From Bacteriovoracaceae bacterium (GTDB taxonomy: Bacteria; Bdellovibrionota; Bacteriovoracia; Bacteriovoracales; Bacteriovoracaceae), in assembly GCA_018649885.1 (NCBI GenBank), contig JABIHA010000036.1, forward strand, positions 62,001-126,000: 64,000 nucleotides of DNA, written 5' to 3'. Under the pieces are notes generated by a model. The model ran no database searches. It was not told the origin of the DNA and saw only the letters and a list, made by a program, of their open reading frames with translations. Of this stretch, positions 36,201-43,236 are shown in pieces. A program made the position numbers and the translations under genes. Every line of letters begins with the position of its first letter. The first letter of the stretch is position 1.

Positions 36201-36915
36201 TGTGAGGGCCCAGAGTGCTGTAGCAGGAGCACTTCCAAGCTTGAGAGGTGTCAAAACGTCAGAGGTCACCAAGGCTTGGGATGCTCTTGTGTTGGCAAGG
36301 GAAATGGAAGCCATAAAAAATGGGACACATTTAAGGCATATAAGTGATGAAGATTTAGAGAAAAATTTTATAGAATTTTTACAAACAATGCAAAGAGCTA
36401 ATCCTGGAAATCCAGAAATGGCGACAGGGCTTTTAAATGATCAATATTTTAAAAGTATGATGAGTGTAATTGGAAAAATTGATCTAAATGATCTTCCAGC
36501 AGATGAGGCATTGAGGGTGAGGTATCTGGCCGAGGCATTTAATCTCTCTCCAGATGCTGCTAAATCTCTCGGCAAAAACCTTGATCTATTCATGGGAGAT
36601 CTAGCTGACCCAATAGGTTTTCAAAAACTAATGGCCCTTGCCACAAAAGCTGATCCACAAGCAGCCGACCTTACTAAGCTAGATGAATTTTTTGACCCAG
36701 ATGCAATTGCTCGCGCCATAGAAACCGATCCTCTTTTGGCCGGGAAGTCAGTAGATGAAGTCTTTGCGGAAAGAACTGTTGCGATGTTTATTAGAGGACA
36801 AAATGGTGATTTGGCAAGTCCCAAGTACTGGGATCATGTCTATGAATTGATATCAACTCCAGGTAAATCTCGAAGGGCCTACGATGAAATTGTCACCGCT
36901 TGTAAGGGCGGTTAG
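33298..36915 (+). CDS. Giant exported protein with internal hydrophobic hairpin, copy 1
   Basis: The frame is open from 33292, well before the first standard start (GTG 33607). Codons from 33298 encode a good signal peptide (RTSILLFFIFVSLSVFSAP), so the protein has about 1205 residues and apparently starts at ATT, about nine bases after GAGAGG. Domains: a helical N-terminal part with F.QCMA.S..SPP and NKRDLERDFDRY, a long Cys-containing middle, a Gly/Ala-rich hydrophobic pair (MGAAALGCLAIGVGGVALAV and GAMGIGGAMCAPLLYY), a Cys motif (RACVQAGSCSAEDL) and a C-terminal helical domain ending in IVTACKGG. It is paralogous to 57975-60983. Its end overlaps the exported kinase-like gene by 32 bp. The membrane hairpin suggests a toxin or effector; function unknown. 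Confidence 0.7.
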   Translation: MRTSILLFFIFVSLSVFSAPESYYSSRYDNNDVIAESSSGAEPLITFSLGDAVSALEGVSSGEKPPGIYFLPAFDSNINPSPSPRRLYQARSGGVGVGEYETKVAAAAKTEVSVDFVLTSIDEKASSNFYLQKSIAHCQSFVVAGELGSRPTTMGDFTQCMAQSVASPPKATEYDRKETEEFLREKAEMHGGILKRYLRGQMTISPTVAQHYIEKECEKLSPQNGLAPRMRVARTSLPTMTASGTIISMGVTTPLTDVEKEEDCLFRAQEYKKFHGLANNKRDLERDFDRYKDYVLGDVMDLDPSDGISFESNGDIQGIVTSLRPDLMDYPAPGRRYRDESDIPSQAALEDNTEVHDSFLRCPDIDALPTGHQYGACLAQSIGSPYQSVARILNNQTGSREMLFCNTLALNGITEFYKNYIMMFGSSPVLADIERLNDDCICPEEERESRGCGWYTDVFNDLDGLPTEDAHTQFQKNYHSYPSAHLKRALLQALKTPKKALLDNTQPKITEKNYEHRLGFPLANTPYKHLSTWSLKDIVDKASEIEDFKVSTLGRACRLDNWSASTAGDVVAGVTGAAASAGAWLVSDSVDEDETDEEREVRELAERQTQESISSASTAVGEGMATSWRLKYGYCPIPHTEMERMSKYYTELQGAIALRENVFPEYNAQVDYMAEGEKVMKSKEFSAGEGREFLNSVSEKLGEQIAGAGMNPHEWVGYDSDLFDERVKGPLSEIFNEPAVQKIYAEGIAGYPSIQEEAEKKKQKWTQIIAGMCSARNPWDPCYKQKPNATMSCDRNKAKGKISCLTAGKMTGLVKATVKHGNHYFDGMEECMASAVGLKGMATGMGMGAAALGCLAIGVGGVALAVPTGGVSFMGAMGIGGAMCAPLLYYDYTEKAKAGTDLAFVRACVQAGSCSAEDLTTEGSAYNSARFWFQFAAVAEIGGAAVDIIGAGIDVAKVMRHFPKAMRTVRAQSAVAGALPSLRGVKTSEVTKAWDALVLAREMEAIKNGTHLRHISDEDLEKNFIEFLQTMQRANPGNPEMATGLLNDQYFKSMMSVIGKIDLNDLPADEALRVRYLAEAFNLSPDAAKSLGKNLDLFMGDLADPIGFQKLMALATKADPQAADLTKLDEFFDPDAIARAIETDPLLAGKSVDEVFAERTVAMFIRGQNGDLASPKYWDHVYELISTPGKSRRAYDEIVTACKGG

Positions 36916-37798
36916 GCTCACACTCCTATTTTTCTTAATGATAAATTCTAATATTGAGGCAGGTATTTTACAGCACTGTGTGGCCCTTATGATGATAAAG
37001 GGAGAAGATCTTGTTGTGGCCCAAATGAAATCTCATGAATATGGGGTTCACGAGTTTACACTAGAAAGTGGTGAGAAAATAAAATTGGCCATGGGGGATA
37101 AGCTGGGTTCTGGATTTTTTGGAAGCGTTTATGACCTTGAAGCTGTTGATGGGCTTGTGCGTGAAGGTTTGATGGATACAGGGTTTGAAGTTGTCGCCAA
37201 AATGCCTCACAATGATAAATACCAAGAAGCCGTTAACTTGGCCGTTTATGCACACTCAGCAAACCCAGCTGAGGCCAAGCTCTATGATGACTTAGTCTCA
37301 CTTCGTGCACCGGTATCAAGATCGGATCACTATCCAGCTGATTGGCCAGAAGATTTTATTCCAGTAGCTCCCATACTAAGAACACTCGATACGACAGAAG
37401 GGACAATTCTTTTAAAAGGAAAAGTCCCAGGTAAGTCTCTTAAAGATTTGGCAAAGCTTTATGGAGACACACTTCCTCCAGACATCGAAAAAGGATTAAA
37501 GGATATATTTTCTTGGGTAACAGCTGTAGATGAAAATGTACCCGGTGGGGCCAAGGCCAGACAAGCTCTGGCAGATGGTGGTGAGTTTAGTGGCAGTGGA
37601 TTCTCTACTGATATCAGACCACCAAATTTAGTGTGGGTAGATGACCCTGTACTATTAAAGAATTTGGGATTAAAAGGACCTGTTTTTATGCTCTACGAAT
37701 TCTCACAAGTGCCAGCAAATTTACACTGGTACGCCGGTAAAGGGTTTCCCAATTACCTAGAAGAGTTTAAAACCTATATGAGAGGCAGCATCAATTAA
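36884..37798 (+). CDS. Exported protein-kinase-like protein
   Basis: A 304-residue protein with an N-terminal export signal (VRLTLLFFLMINSNIEAG). The rest matches the protein-kinase fold: glycine loop KLGSGFFGSVYDL (residues 73-85), beta-3 lysine K106 in FEVVAKMPHN, a helix with E130 or nearby (AEAKLYDDL), a hinge (GTILLKGKVPGKSL), and a catalytic loop STDIRPPNLVWVDD (D243-x-x-P-P-N248, compare HRDLKPEN). The DFG position reads YEFSQ (E272), so metal binding may be altered. ATG 36884 overlaps the giant gene by 32 bp, so the two are coexpressed and may work together. Kinases of this type are normally cytosolic; a periplasmic or secreted one is unusual. Confidence 0.65.
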   Translation: MKLSPLVRAVRLTLLFFLMINSNIEAGILQHCVALMMIKGEDLVVAQMKSHEYGVHEFTLESGEKIKLAMGDKLGSGFFGSVYDLEAVDGLVREGLMDTGFEVVAKMPHNDKYQEAVNLAVYAHSANPAEAKLYDDLVSLRAPVSRSDHYPADWPEDFIPVAPILRTLDTTEGTILLKGKVPGKSLKDLAKLYGDTLPPDIEKGLKDIFSWVTAVDENVPGGAKARQALADGGEFSGSGFSTDIRPPNLVWVDDPVLLKNLGLKGPVFMLYEFSQVPANLHWYAGKGFPNYLEEFKTYMRGSIN

Positions 37799-37803
37799 AA
37801 AAG

Positions 37804-39564
37804 TTAGCCCCAATTGGAGTAGTCAATTCTTTCGTTAAATAGAATTAAAACACCTCGGTCTAATGCTATTTTATAAAAAGTTTTTCTCAGCACATCGTCT
37901 TCAATATGGAGTTTGTCTATCCATTTATTGAAAATAGAAGCAATACTTGGATTCATGGTAGCAACAACGCCTTTTGTTGAATAACCATTAATTCTTATTT
38001 TGTAGTGCTCTGATGTGCCTGCAACTGCCAGGGCCAGGATTCGAAGGACTGTGTATTTGAGGCCAACAGGAAGTTTTACCTCAGAGTCAAAAAATTGAAG
38101 CATATTGTCTAAAAGAACTGCACATTTTCCATCCTCACAGCCATTCTCAATAATTTCTTTAACTTCATTCATAAGAAGGAAGAAGAAAGAGTTTTTCTTT
38201 AGCTCGTGATCACCCATTGTTTTTTGAAATAATTCAGATGATATGGTCTTGTGAAGGCCTAAGGATTTTAAAAGGCCTTTAAAAAATAAACTATAGTCCT
38301 TATTTTCAGTGTTTCTTGATTCTAGTAGGTTCTTCCAAATTCCGATTAGCCCCATTAGGCGATCAGCATTGAAGTCACTGGCTCTGCTAGTGTGTTCTTT
38401 TACATATTCACATATATAACTCGGGACTGTGATATTTTTTTCAAAACATAGATAGAGAAAATCAAGGTATAGTAAGAAAATTGTTTGAATTTCTAATTTT
38501 GAAGTTGAGGCGTCATCGCCCCACTCACATTTGCAGGTGTTGTGTGAGAACTGCTTAACATCATCTTGGGCCTCGTCTCCAAAAGTGTAGTGAAGGGATA
38601 GAAATAACCAAAAACAATTTAATCTAGATTTATTTATATGAATGTGGTTTTCCTCAGATTCTTCTTCTTCATGCGGTATATGCACAAGGGTCTGTTCAAT
38701 GAATGTTACGATTTCATCATCTTTTTTGATGTCTTTGAATTTGTGTGTAAGCTTGCTGTATAAAATTGAAAAGCGGTGAAGCTCGTCTTTAGTAAAAGCT
38801 AAATGGGCAATTTGGTTTTGATGAAAAATTAAACTTCTTTGAAGATAAATCTCCCAATAGCTCGATTGAGGGAGTTCAAGACCTAAAAAGTCAGAAAGTT
38901 CTTTTAAAAACTTGGCCTCTTCATTCGTTATTTTTTTGTCGTGCTGATATTCGATTTGTACACCGAGGGAAAAGAGCATTCGCCTTTCTTTTTCAGTATA
39001 TTCAACAGTTTTGAAAACAGGATCGTCATGAAGAGAGAGAATAGCATCGGAAATTCTCTCACATCCAGTGATATCAAGTTTCAAAAGCTCTCTTAATTCA
39101 TGGAGGAATTTAATTTTCTCTAAATCATTTTTTGTATTGGAAATGCAAAAAATGTAGGCGATTTTATAAGCAGTATACTTCTCAGCTCCAGTTGAAAAAA
39201 AATTTGGTAAGCGGGAATCTAGGTCACTATCTAAATCAAGATTCTTTCTTATTCCTCCATCTGTCAGGCTGAGGCTCACTTTTCCAGCTGCTCTAGGGCT
39301 TTGATTTTCTTTCTTTAGACCTTTTAAATATTCTTCACTAATATTACGACTTGTATAGTGTTTCATTTCATTCGGGAGTTGCAATAAGCTCTCAAGAGAG
39401 CTAACAATCGTAGGATTTTGGGTCCAGCTAAATGGCATTGATTCGAGCATTTTTAAAACCGCAATTTTTTGTTCAAACCCAAAAGATGATTCACTGTTTA
39501 TGCTACATCCAAGAGGGCAGTCTGGTATTACAAACAAGCTCTCTTTTGATCCTACCTCTTCCAT
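37804..39564 (-). CDS. Protein of unknown function
   Basis: Unrecognised 586-residue protein with no signal peptide or membrane helix. It is strongly helical and hydrophilic, with a Cys-containing start (IPDCPLGCSINSES) and a Cys pair in the middle (HNTCKCEWGDD). The ATG follows GAGG at good distance. It ends 6 bp from the convergent kinase-like gene and its start overlaps the preceding lipoprotein gene by 13 bp, so those two are probably an operon. No domain could be named. Confidence 0.6.
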   Translation of the reverse strand: MEEVGSKESLFVIPDCPLGCSINSESSFGFEQKIAVLKMLESMPFSWTQNPTIVSSLESLLQLPNEMKHYTSRNISEEYLKGLKKENQSPRAAGKVSLSLTDGGIRKNLDLDSDLDSRLPNFFSTGAEKYTAYKIAYIFCISNTKNDLEKIKFLHELRELLKLDITGCERISDAILSLHDDPVFKTVEYTEKERRMLFSLGVQIEYQHDKKITNEEAKFLKELSDFLGLELPQSSYWEIYLQRSLIFHQNQIAHLAFTKDELHRFSILYSKLTHKFKDIKKDDEIVTFIEQTLVHIPHEEEESEENHIHINKSRLNCFWLFLSLHYTFGDEAQDDVKQFSHNTCKCEWGDDASTSKLEIQTIFLLYLDFLYLCFEKNITVPSYICEYVKEHTSRASDFNADRLMGLIGIWKNLLESRNTENKDYSLFFKGLLKSLGLHKTISSELFQKTMGDHELKKNSFFFLLMNEVKEIIENGCEDGKCAVLLDNMLQFFDSEVKLPVGLKYTVLRILALAVAGTSEHYKIRINGYSTKGVVATMNPSIASIFNKWIDKLHIEDDVLRKTFYKIALDRGVLILFNERIDYSNWG

Positions 39565-40388
39565 TTGAACCTCTTCTTCTTGATAATTAGATCGTCTGCA
39601 TTGTTTTGATCCATCATGCAGTTATCTATATGCACATCTTTTTCTCTCGTCACTTCAACTTGCTGAGGGAAATAGTGGTAGTTACTTAGTATTTTTTTCT
39701 TACTGCTTGAGTACATAGCAATTTTAAATCGGTATTCACCAATTAGGACATCTCCTCCATTGAAAGGGTTGGGACCTAGCGTGAATTTTTCAACTCTGTG
39801 GTTATAGTAATCTTTTTTATAAAATACAGATAAGGTTATTTTTCCAGGTTGGTTAAAAGAAATATCCCTTATTTCGATATTTTCAATTTTCTTTCGGTGG
39901 CCATAGGGTGGGCATTTGAACCTTGTATGTGAGGGGGCAACACTCGCGGCACGGTAATTAACTTGTAAGTTTGCCCTTTCCACTTCATTTGGCCTGATTT
40001 TAATTTTTCCCCTGTAACCTCGGTTTGTGAAAAGTGGAATATAAATGGTGCCCACTCGAGCGCGGTGTCCTTTGATAATTTTTTCAGTTTCGATTATCCA
40101 TGAGTCTACATGGAATTCTTCAGCTAGTTTTTTGAGGTCATCTCTTTTGAGTCTTGGAATACGAAATTGAATAAATAATCCTCTGGAGATTTTTCGATTA
40201 AAGCCGCCCTTCAAGCTACTCCAGGGTTTTTCTTTGGCCTTGATAATTTCGGCGTTCTCTATAAAAACATTTGCAATGCCATCTTTAATTGTTACTTCAC
40301 TGTGTTTTGCACACGAAGCGTATAGGCCCAATAAGAGCAGTAAACAGAAATTATCGAAATTTACAAAATTTAGGGCAGATTTTTTCAT
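39552..40388 (-). CDS. Lipoprotein of unknown function
   Basis: A 278-residue protein with a lipoprotein signal: basic MKKSALNF, hydrophobic LLLLLGLYASC and a lipobox Cys at residue 26. The mature part is beta-rich and very basic near the C-terminus (KKKRFKWKR). It has three further Cys (FKCPPYG, DNCMMD). It is the first gene of a two-gene minus-strand unit with the 586-residue orphan and diverges from the recombinase operon. Function unknown. Confidence 0.65.
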   Translation of the reverse strand: MKKSALNFVNFDNFCLLLLLGLYASCAKHSEVTIKDGIANVFIENAEIIKAKEKPWSSLKGGFNRKISRGLFIQFRIPRLKRDDLKKLAEEFHVDSWIIETEKIIKGHRARVGTIYIPLFTNRGYRGKIKIRPNEVERANLQVNYRAASVAPSHTRFKCPPYGHRKKIENIEIRDISFNQPGKITLSVFYKKDYYNHRVEKFTLGPNPFNGGDVLIGEYRFKIAMYSSSKKKILSNYHYFPQQVEVTREKDVHIDNCMMDQNNADDLIIKKKRFKWKR

Positions 40389-40498
40389 ACTAATATAGTA
40401 GCTGGTAGTGCTATTAATTTGGGTTAATTTTTTTCCACTTCGGCGATATGCTGAGAATTATCATGAACAAGAATGCTCCGCGGCTACTGGGGCGGGTT

Positions 40499-40528
40499 TT
40501 GCGCTACTGTCCTAATCCGGTCTAAAAT
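40499..40528 (+). promoter_or_regulatory. Candidate promoter of the recombinase operon, giving a leaderless mRNA
   Basis: TTGCGC (40499-40504) and TAAAAT (40523-40528) are 18 bp apart, and ATG 40534 begins only 5 bases after the -10. Transcription would start at or next to the ATG, and no Shine-Dalgarno sequence is present, so a leaderless message is likely if this promoter is real. Confidence 0.4.
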
Positions 40529-40533
40529 AGTGC

Positions 40534-41211
40534 ATGGATATTAGTGAACAGGGACTCAAAGAGTTTCGAAAATTAAAAGGCCCCAGAATAAGTGAATTAG
40601 AGGCTGGGCCAATTCATTCTGACTCCACAGGTGATGAGACAGAGTACAAACAGGTTTTCCTTACAAAGAAATTTGATAAAAAGAGAAAAGATCAAATTCA
40701 GGTAGGTCACTTTATTGATGATTTTTTTGAAAAAGATCTCAGCATTCATGTTGATCCTGTGGCCCCTAGCTTCAAAAGTCATGGTCCGGGACGCCCCAAA
40801 AAGGCCAGTGAGGAAAAAGTACGTTTTGTAGGGATGAAGCTATCGCCCAAGTATATTGCTATTTTAAAAAAATTTACATTTGGTAAGGGAGTAGGCTCAA
40901 AGGTTCGATTTTTGATCGATAAGTATGAAGACTATACGCTTAGGGAACAAAAGCAGGTAGCAGTGGTAAAAACTCAAATTGGTAGTCTTGACTTTGAAAT
41001 TAAAAAGTACTCTTCAAGGTTTAAAAAAGCTGAAAAATTCGAAACCAATCAACTACTGCTTGATGATATTTATAAGAAATCCTCAGAGATAAGACTTCTC
41101 ATATCCCTACTCCACATTGAGATCTCCCAGTATTCAGATTTTCTATCTAACTGCGAGATGAAAACCCTAGAGTTTGCTATGGGGTTTGCACCAAATGAGA
41201 GCGTTCTTTGA
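40534..41211 (+). CDS. AT-hook-like basic protein coupled to a tyrosine recombinase
   Basis: A 225-residue protein with no named domain. It holds a GPGRPKK motif (residues 84-90), which matches the core of AT-hooks that bind AT-rich minor grooves, followed by a region (VRFVGMKLSPKYIAILKKF) that resembles a small DNA-binding or ribbon-helix-helix-like unit, and then a coiled-coil-like helical C-terminus. It may direct or regulate the recombinase, since its stop overlaps the recombinase start (TTGA). It appears to start directly at the mRNA 5' end. There is no signal peptide. Confidence 0.6.
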   Translation: MDISEQGLKEFRKLKGPRISELEAGPIHSDSTGDETEYKQVFLTKKFDKKRKDQIQVGHFIDDFFEKDLSIHVDPVAPSFKSHGPGRPKKASEEKVRFVGMKLSPKYIAILKKFTFGKGVGSKVRFLIDKYEDYTLREQKQVAVVKTQIGSLDFEIKKYSSRFKKAEKFETNQLLLDDIYKKSSEIRLLISLLHIEISQYSDFLSNCEMKTLEFAMGFAPNESVL

Positions 41212-42191
41212 AGAGCATCGATTCGCGTTTAAAAAGATCAGTGGCGAACTCACAAGGTGGCCATGACCGAGAAAAAATTTATTATGGCTTTCTTGCCAAT
41301 TATAGGTCAGTGCATACAAGGTCTGCTTATCAAAGGGACTTAAAAGAGTTTCTGGCATTTTTAAGAGATAACTTTTCAGCTCAAAATGAATTTACATGCT
41401 CTCACTCTCATGTCGTTGCCTTCAAAGAGTATCTCTGCCAGAAAGGGCAGGGTAGTGTTAGTGGTTTTAGTCAATCAACTATAAATCGCAAGCTGTCATG
41501 CTTAGGGGCCTTCTACAGCTATCTTTTTGAACACGGATATGTTGAAGATATTCCTACAAAAAGAATTCGAAGATTTAAGATAAAAAAAGAAGTTAAAACC
41601 TCCGATCTATCTAATGATCAAGTTACCTCTCTTTTTGACTGTATTGACATCTCACATGGCCCAGGGCTCATGCACCGTGCAGTGCTGAGAGTATTATTTT
41701 CGACCGGGATGAGGCACTCTGAAGTTGTCAGTTTAAAATTCAAAAACTTTTGTTATGAAAACAAATTTAGCGTCATTAAATATATCGCCAAAGGTGGAGT
41801 TTCAATAGTGACTCCACTTAGCAGTAATGTACTTTCTGAATTGGGTGAATATTTTGATTGGTGTCAGAAAAATGGTTATAGTATGGCGCTTTCAGATTAT
41901 ATATTTAGGCCAACTAAGAACCCCAAAAACGGAAACCTCAATAAAAAATTAAAACCGAGCTCACTCAACTACATTATTAAAAAATATGCAAAACTATCTG
42001 GCGTGAAGGGTAGTATAAGTGTTCATAGTGCCAGGGCCACAGTTATTGGGAATCTTCTTGAGAGCGGAGTTTCCATTGATAAGGTAGCTGACTTTGTTGG
42101 GCATAAAGATATTTCTATGACTCGTTCTTATAATAAGAGGGTGACAAAACTCGCTGAATCAGCCGCATTCTTGGTTAATTATTCGGAGTGA
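41208..42191 (+). CDS. Tyrosine recombinase/integrase
   Basis: A 327-residue site-specific recombinase with an N-terminal SAM-like core-binding domain (RSVHTRSAYQRDLKEFLAFL) and a complete catalytic domain: R169 in STGMRHSEV, K195 in IAKGGV, H273 and R276 in VHSARAT, H299 in FVGHKD and the nucleophile Y308 in TRSYNK. Length and spacing fit XerC/XerD-like and integron-type enzymes. The start is TTG 41208, overlapping the stop of the upstream gene, so expression is coupled. Because no phage or conjugation gene is near, it may act on its own chromosomal site. Candidate sites are the short GC palindrome at 42251 and the duplicated spmAB end; both are speculative. Confidence 0.9.
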   Translation: MKSIDSRLKRSVANSQGGHDREKIYYGFLANYRSVHTRSAYQRDLKEFLAFLRDNFSAQNEFTCSHSHVVAFKEYLCQKGQGSVSGFSQSTINRKLSCLGAFYSYLFEHGYVEDIPTKRIRRFKIKKEVKTSDLSNDQVTSLFDCIDISHGPGLMHRAVLRVLFSTGMRHSEVVSLKFKNFCYENKFSVIKYIAKGGVSIVTPLSSNVLSELGEYFDWCQKNGYSMALSDYIFRPTKNPKNGNLNKKLKPSSLNYIIKKYAKLSGVKGSISVHSARATVIGNLLESGVSIDKVADFVGHKDISMTRSYNKRVTKLAESAAFLVNYSE

Positions 42192-42282
42192 AATCGGTCA
42201 ATTTTACAAGTTGAGCCAGTTTACAGATGGATACAATAATACAACAACGCGGCGCGCCTTAGGTTTCTGGGGCAACCACGAT

Positions 42283-42723
42283 ATGAAGTACTACATGAAA
42301 ACTACAGTCATATTTTTTGCTGCTTTAATGTCATTTGGCCTTTTTGCCCAAAATGCTGTGGTTACTAACTCTGTTTCGGAGCCTTTTTTTTGCAATCCAA
42401 AAATAAGTGATTCCCGGCTTTCTCCCTTTATTGAAAAATTGAAAGACTACACTCTTCGAAATAAAGGTAAGAAAGTTGCTAAATTGATCAGCTTTCCTAT
42501 CTCCGTTGAATTTGAAAATGGTGATAAACAAGTCATAACAAATATGTCTTTTTTCACACTTTTTTTTAATCGTATTTTTACACAGAAGCTGCGAGCGCAG
42601 CTTCTCGAAGATAGTTTCAAACCCACTGGTTGTGATAAAGATAGAGTGATTTTTGGTAATGGAGCTATAAGCATCGCCCATAAATACGGGAAATTAAAAA
42701 TTTCTACTATCAATACATTTTAG
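42283..42723 (+). CDS. Small exported protein of unknown function
   Basis: A protein of about 146 residues with a signal peptide (MKTTVIFFAALMSFGLFAQ). The frame extends upstream to 42211, but that part crosses a GC-rich palindrome and looks non-coding; ATG 42283 or ATG 42295 starts the signal. The mature chain has FFCNPK and TGCDKD cysteines and a beta-alpha pattern (LISFPISVEFENGDKQVIT). It follows the recombinase by about 90 bp. Function unknown. Confidence 0.5.
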   Translation: MKYYMKTTVIFFAALMSFGLFAQNAVVTNSVSEPFFCNPKISDSRLSPFIEKLKDYTLRNKGKKVAKLISFPISVEFENGDKQVITNMSFFTLFFNRIFTQKLRAQLLEDSFKPTGCDKDRVIFGNGAISIAHKYGKLKISTINTF

Positions 42724-42835
42724 TTAATTCCATCCGCACATATTTTTGGCAAACCACCCTCCGAATGATTCGGTTTTAGACGTCCAACTCATTGAACTCA
42801 AACTATAAATTAATTAACCATCAAGGCTGACCTAG

Positions 42836-43150
42836 AGAGGCGGAACTCTCTATTATACAACCGGTGGCAAAACTACTTGGAATCAAAGTCCTGGCTTTGT
42901 CTTTACTTCAACTGATACCCATTTTAATGACGGTGGTTTTGTGCAAGACAAATACACTAATAATTCTCTAACTTGTTCTGATAAAGCAGGTGAAAAGGGA
43001 CTCATTGCCTTTCCTATTATTAGAGACGGAGCAGTTTATAAAACGGGTTCAGTTTTTTCTACAGACGGATTACCGTGGTTCCTTTCAGCACACATCACTT
43101 CTGTTGTTGTGACTCAAAAAGATCAGACATCAAATACTGGTTTTGGATGA
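42836..43150 (+). pseudogene. Remnant of an unidentified gene
   Basis: The frame is open from just after a TAG at 42833 and stays protein-like to a stop at 43150, but no start with a ribosome binding site exists; a GTG at 42941 is the only candidate and begins inside the conserved-looking part. The translation is rich in T, G, S and aromatic residues (YYTTGGKTTWNQ, VFTSTDTHFNDGG, FSTDGLPWFLSAH), as in secreted or pilin-like proteins. The stop overlaps the start of the duplicated spmAB fragment. It looks like the 5'-truncated end of a lost gene. Confidence 0.4.
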
Positions 43151-43227
43151 CCACAGCAGCTTGGCCTTTTTAAAAAACTAACTTACAAATCCAAATCAGC
43201 GTGTTATACATCAACTCTTTTACCTAC
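43147..43227 (-). pseudogene. Fragmentary copy of the spmAB 3' end
   Basis: Bases 43147-43196 repeat 45213-45262 with two mismatches over 50 bp, covering the last codons of the intact spmAB gene and its downstream flank. Bases 43197-43227 then match 45664-45694 (27 of 31, with a run of 17 identical). The copy is thus an internally deleted relic missing about 400 bp. It lies just downstream of the histidine kinase gene. Confidence 0.7.
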
Positions 43228-43236
43228 GAGTATATA

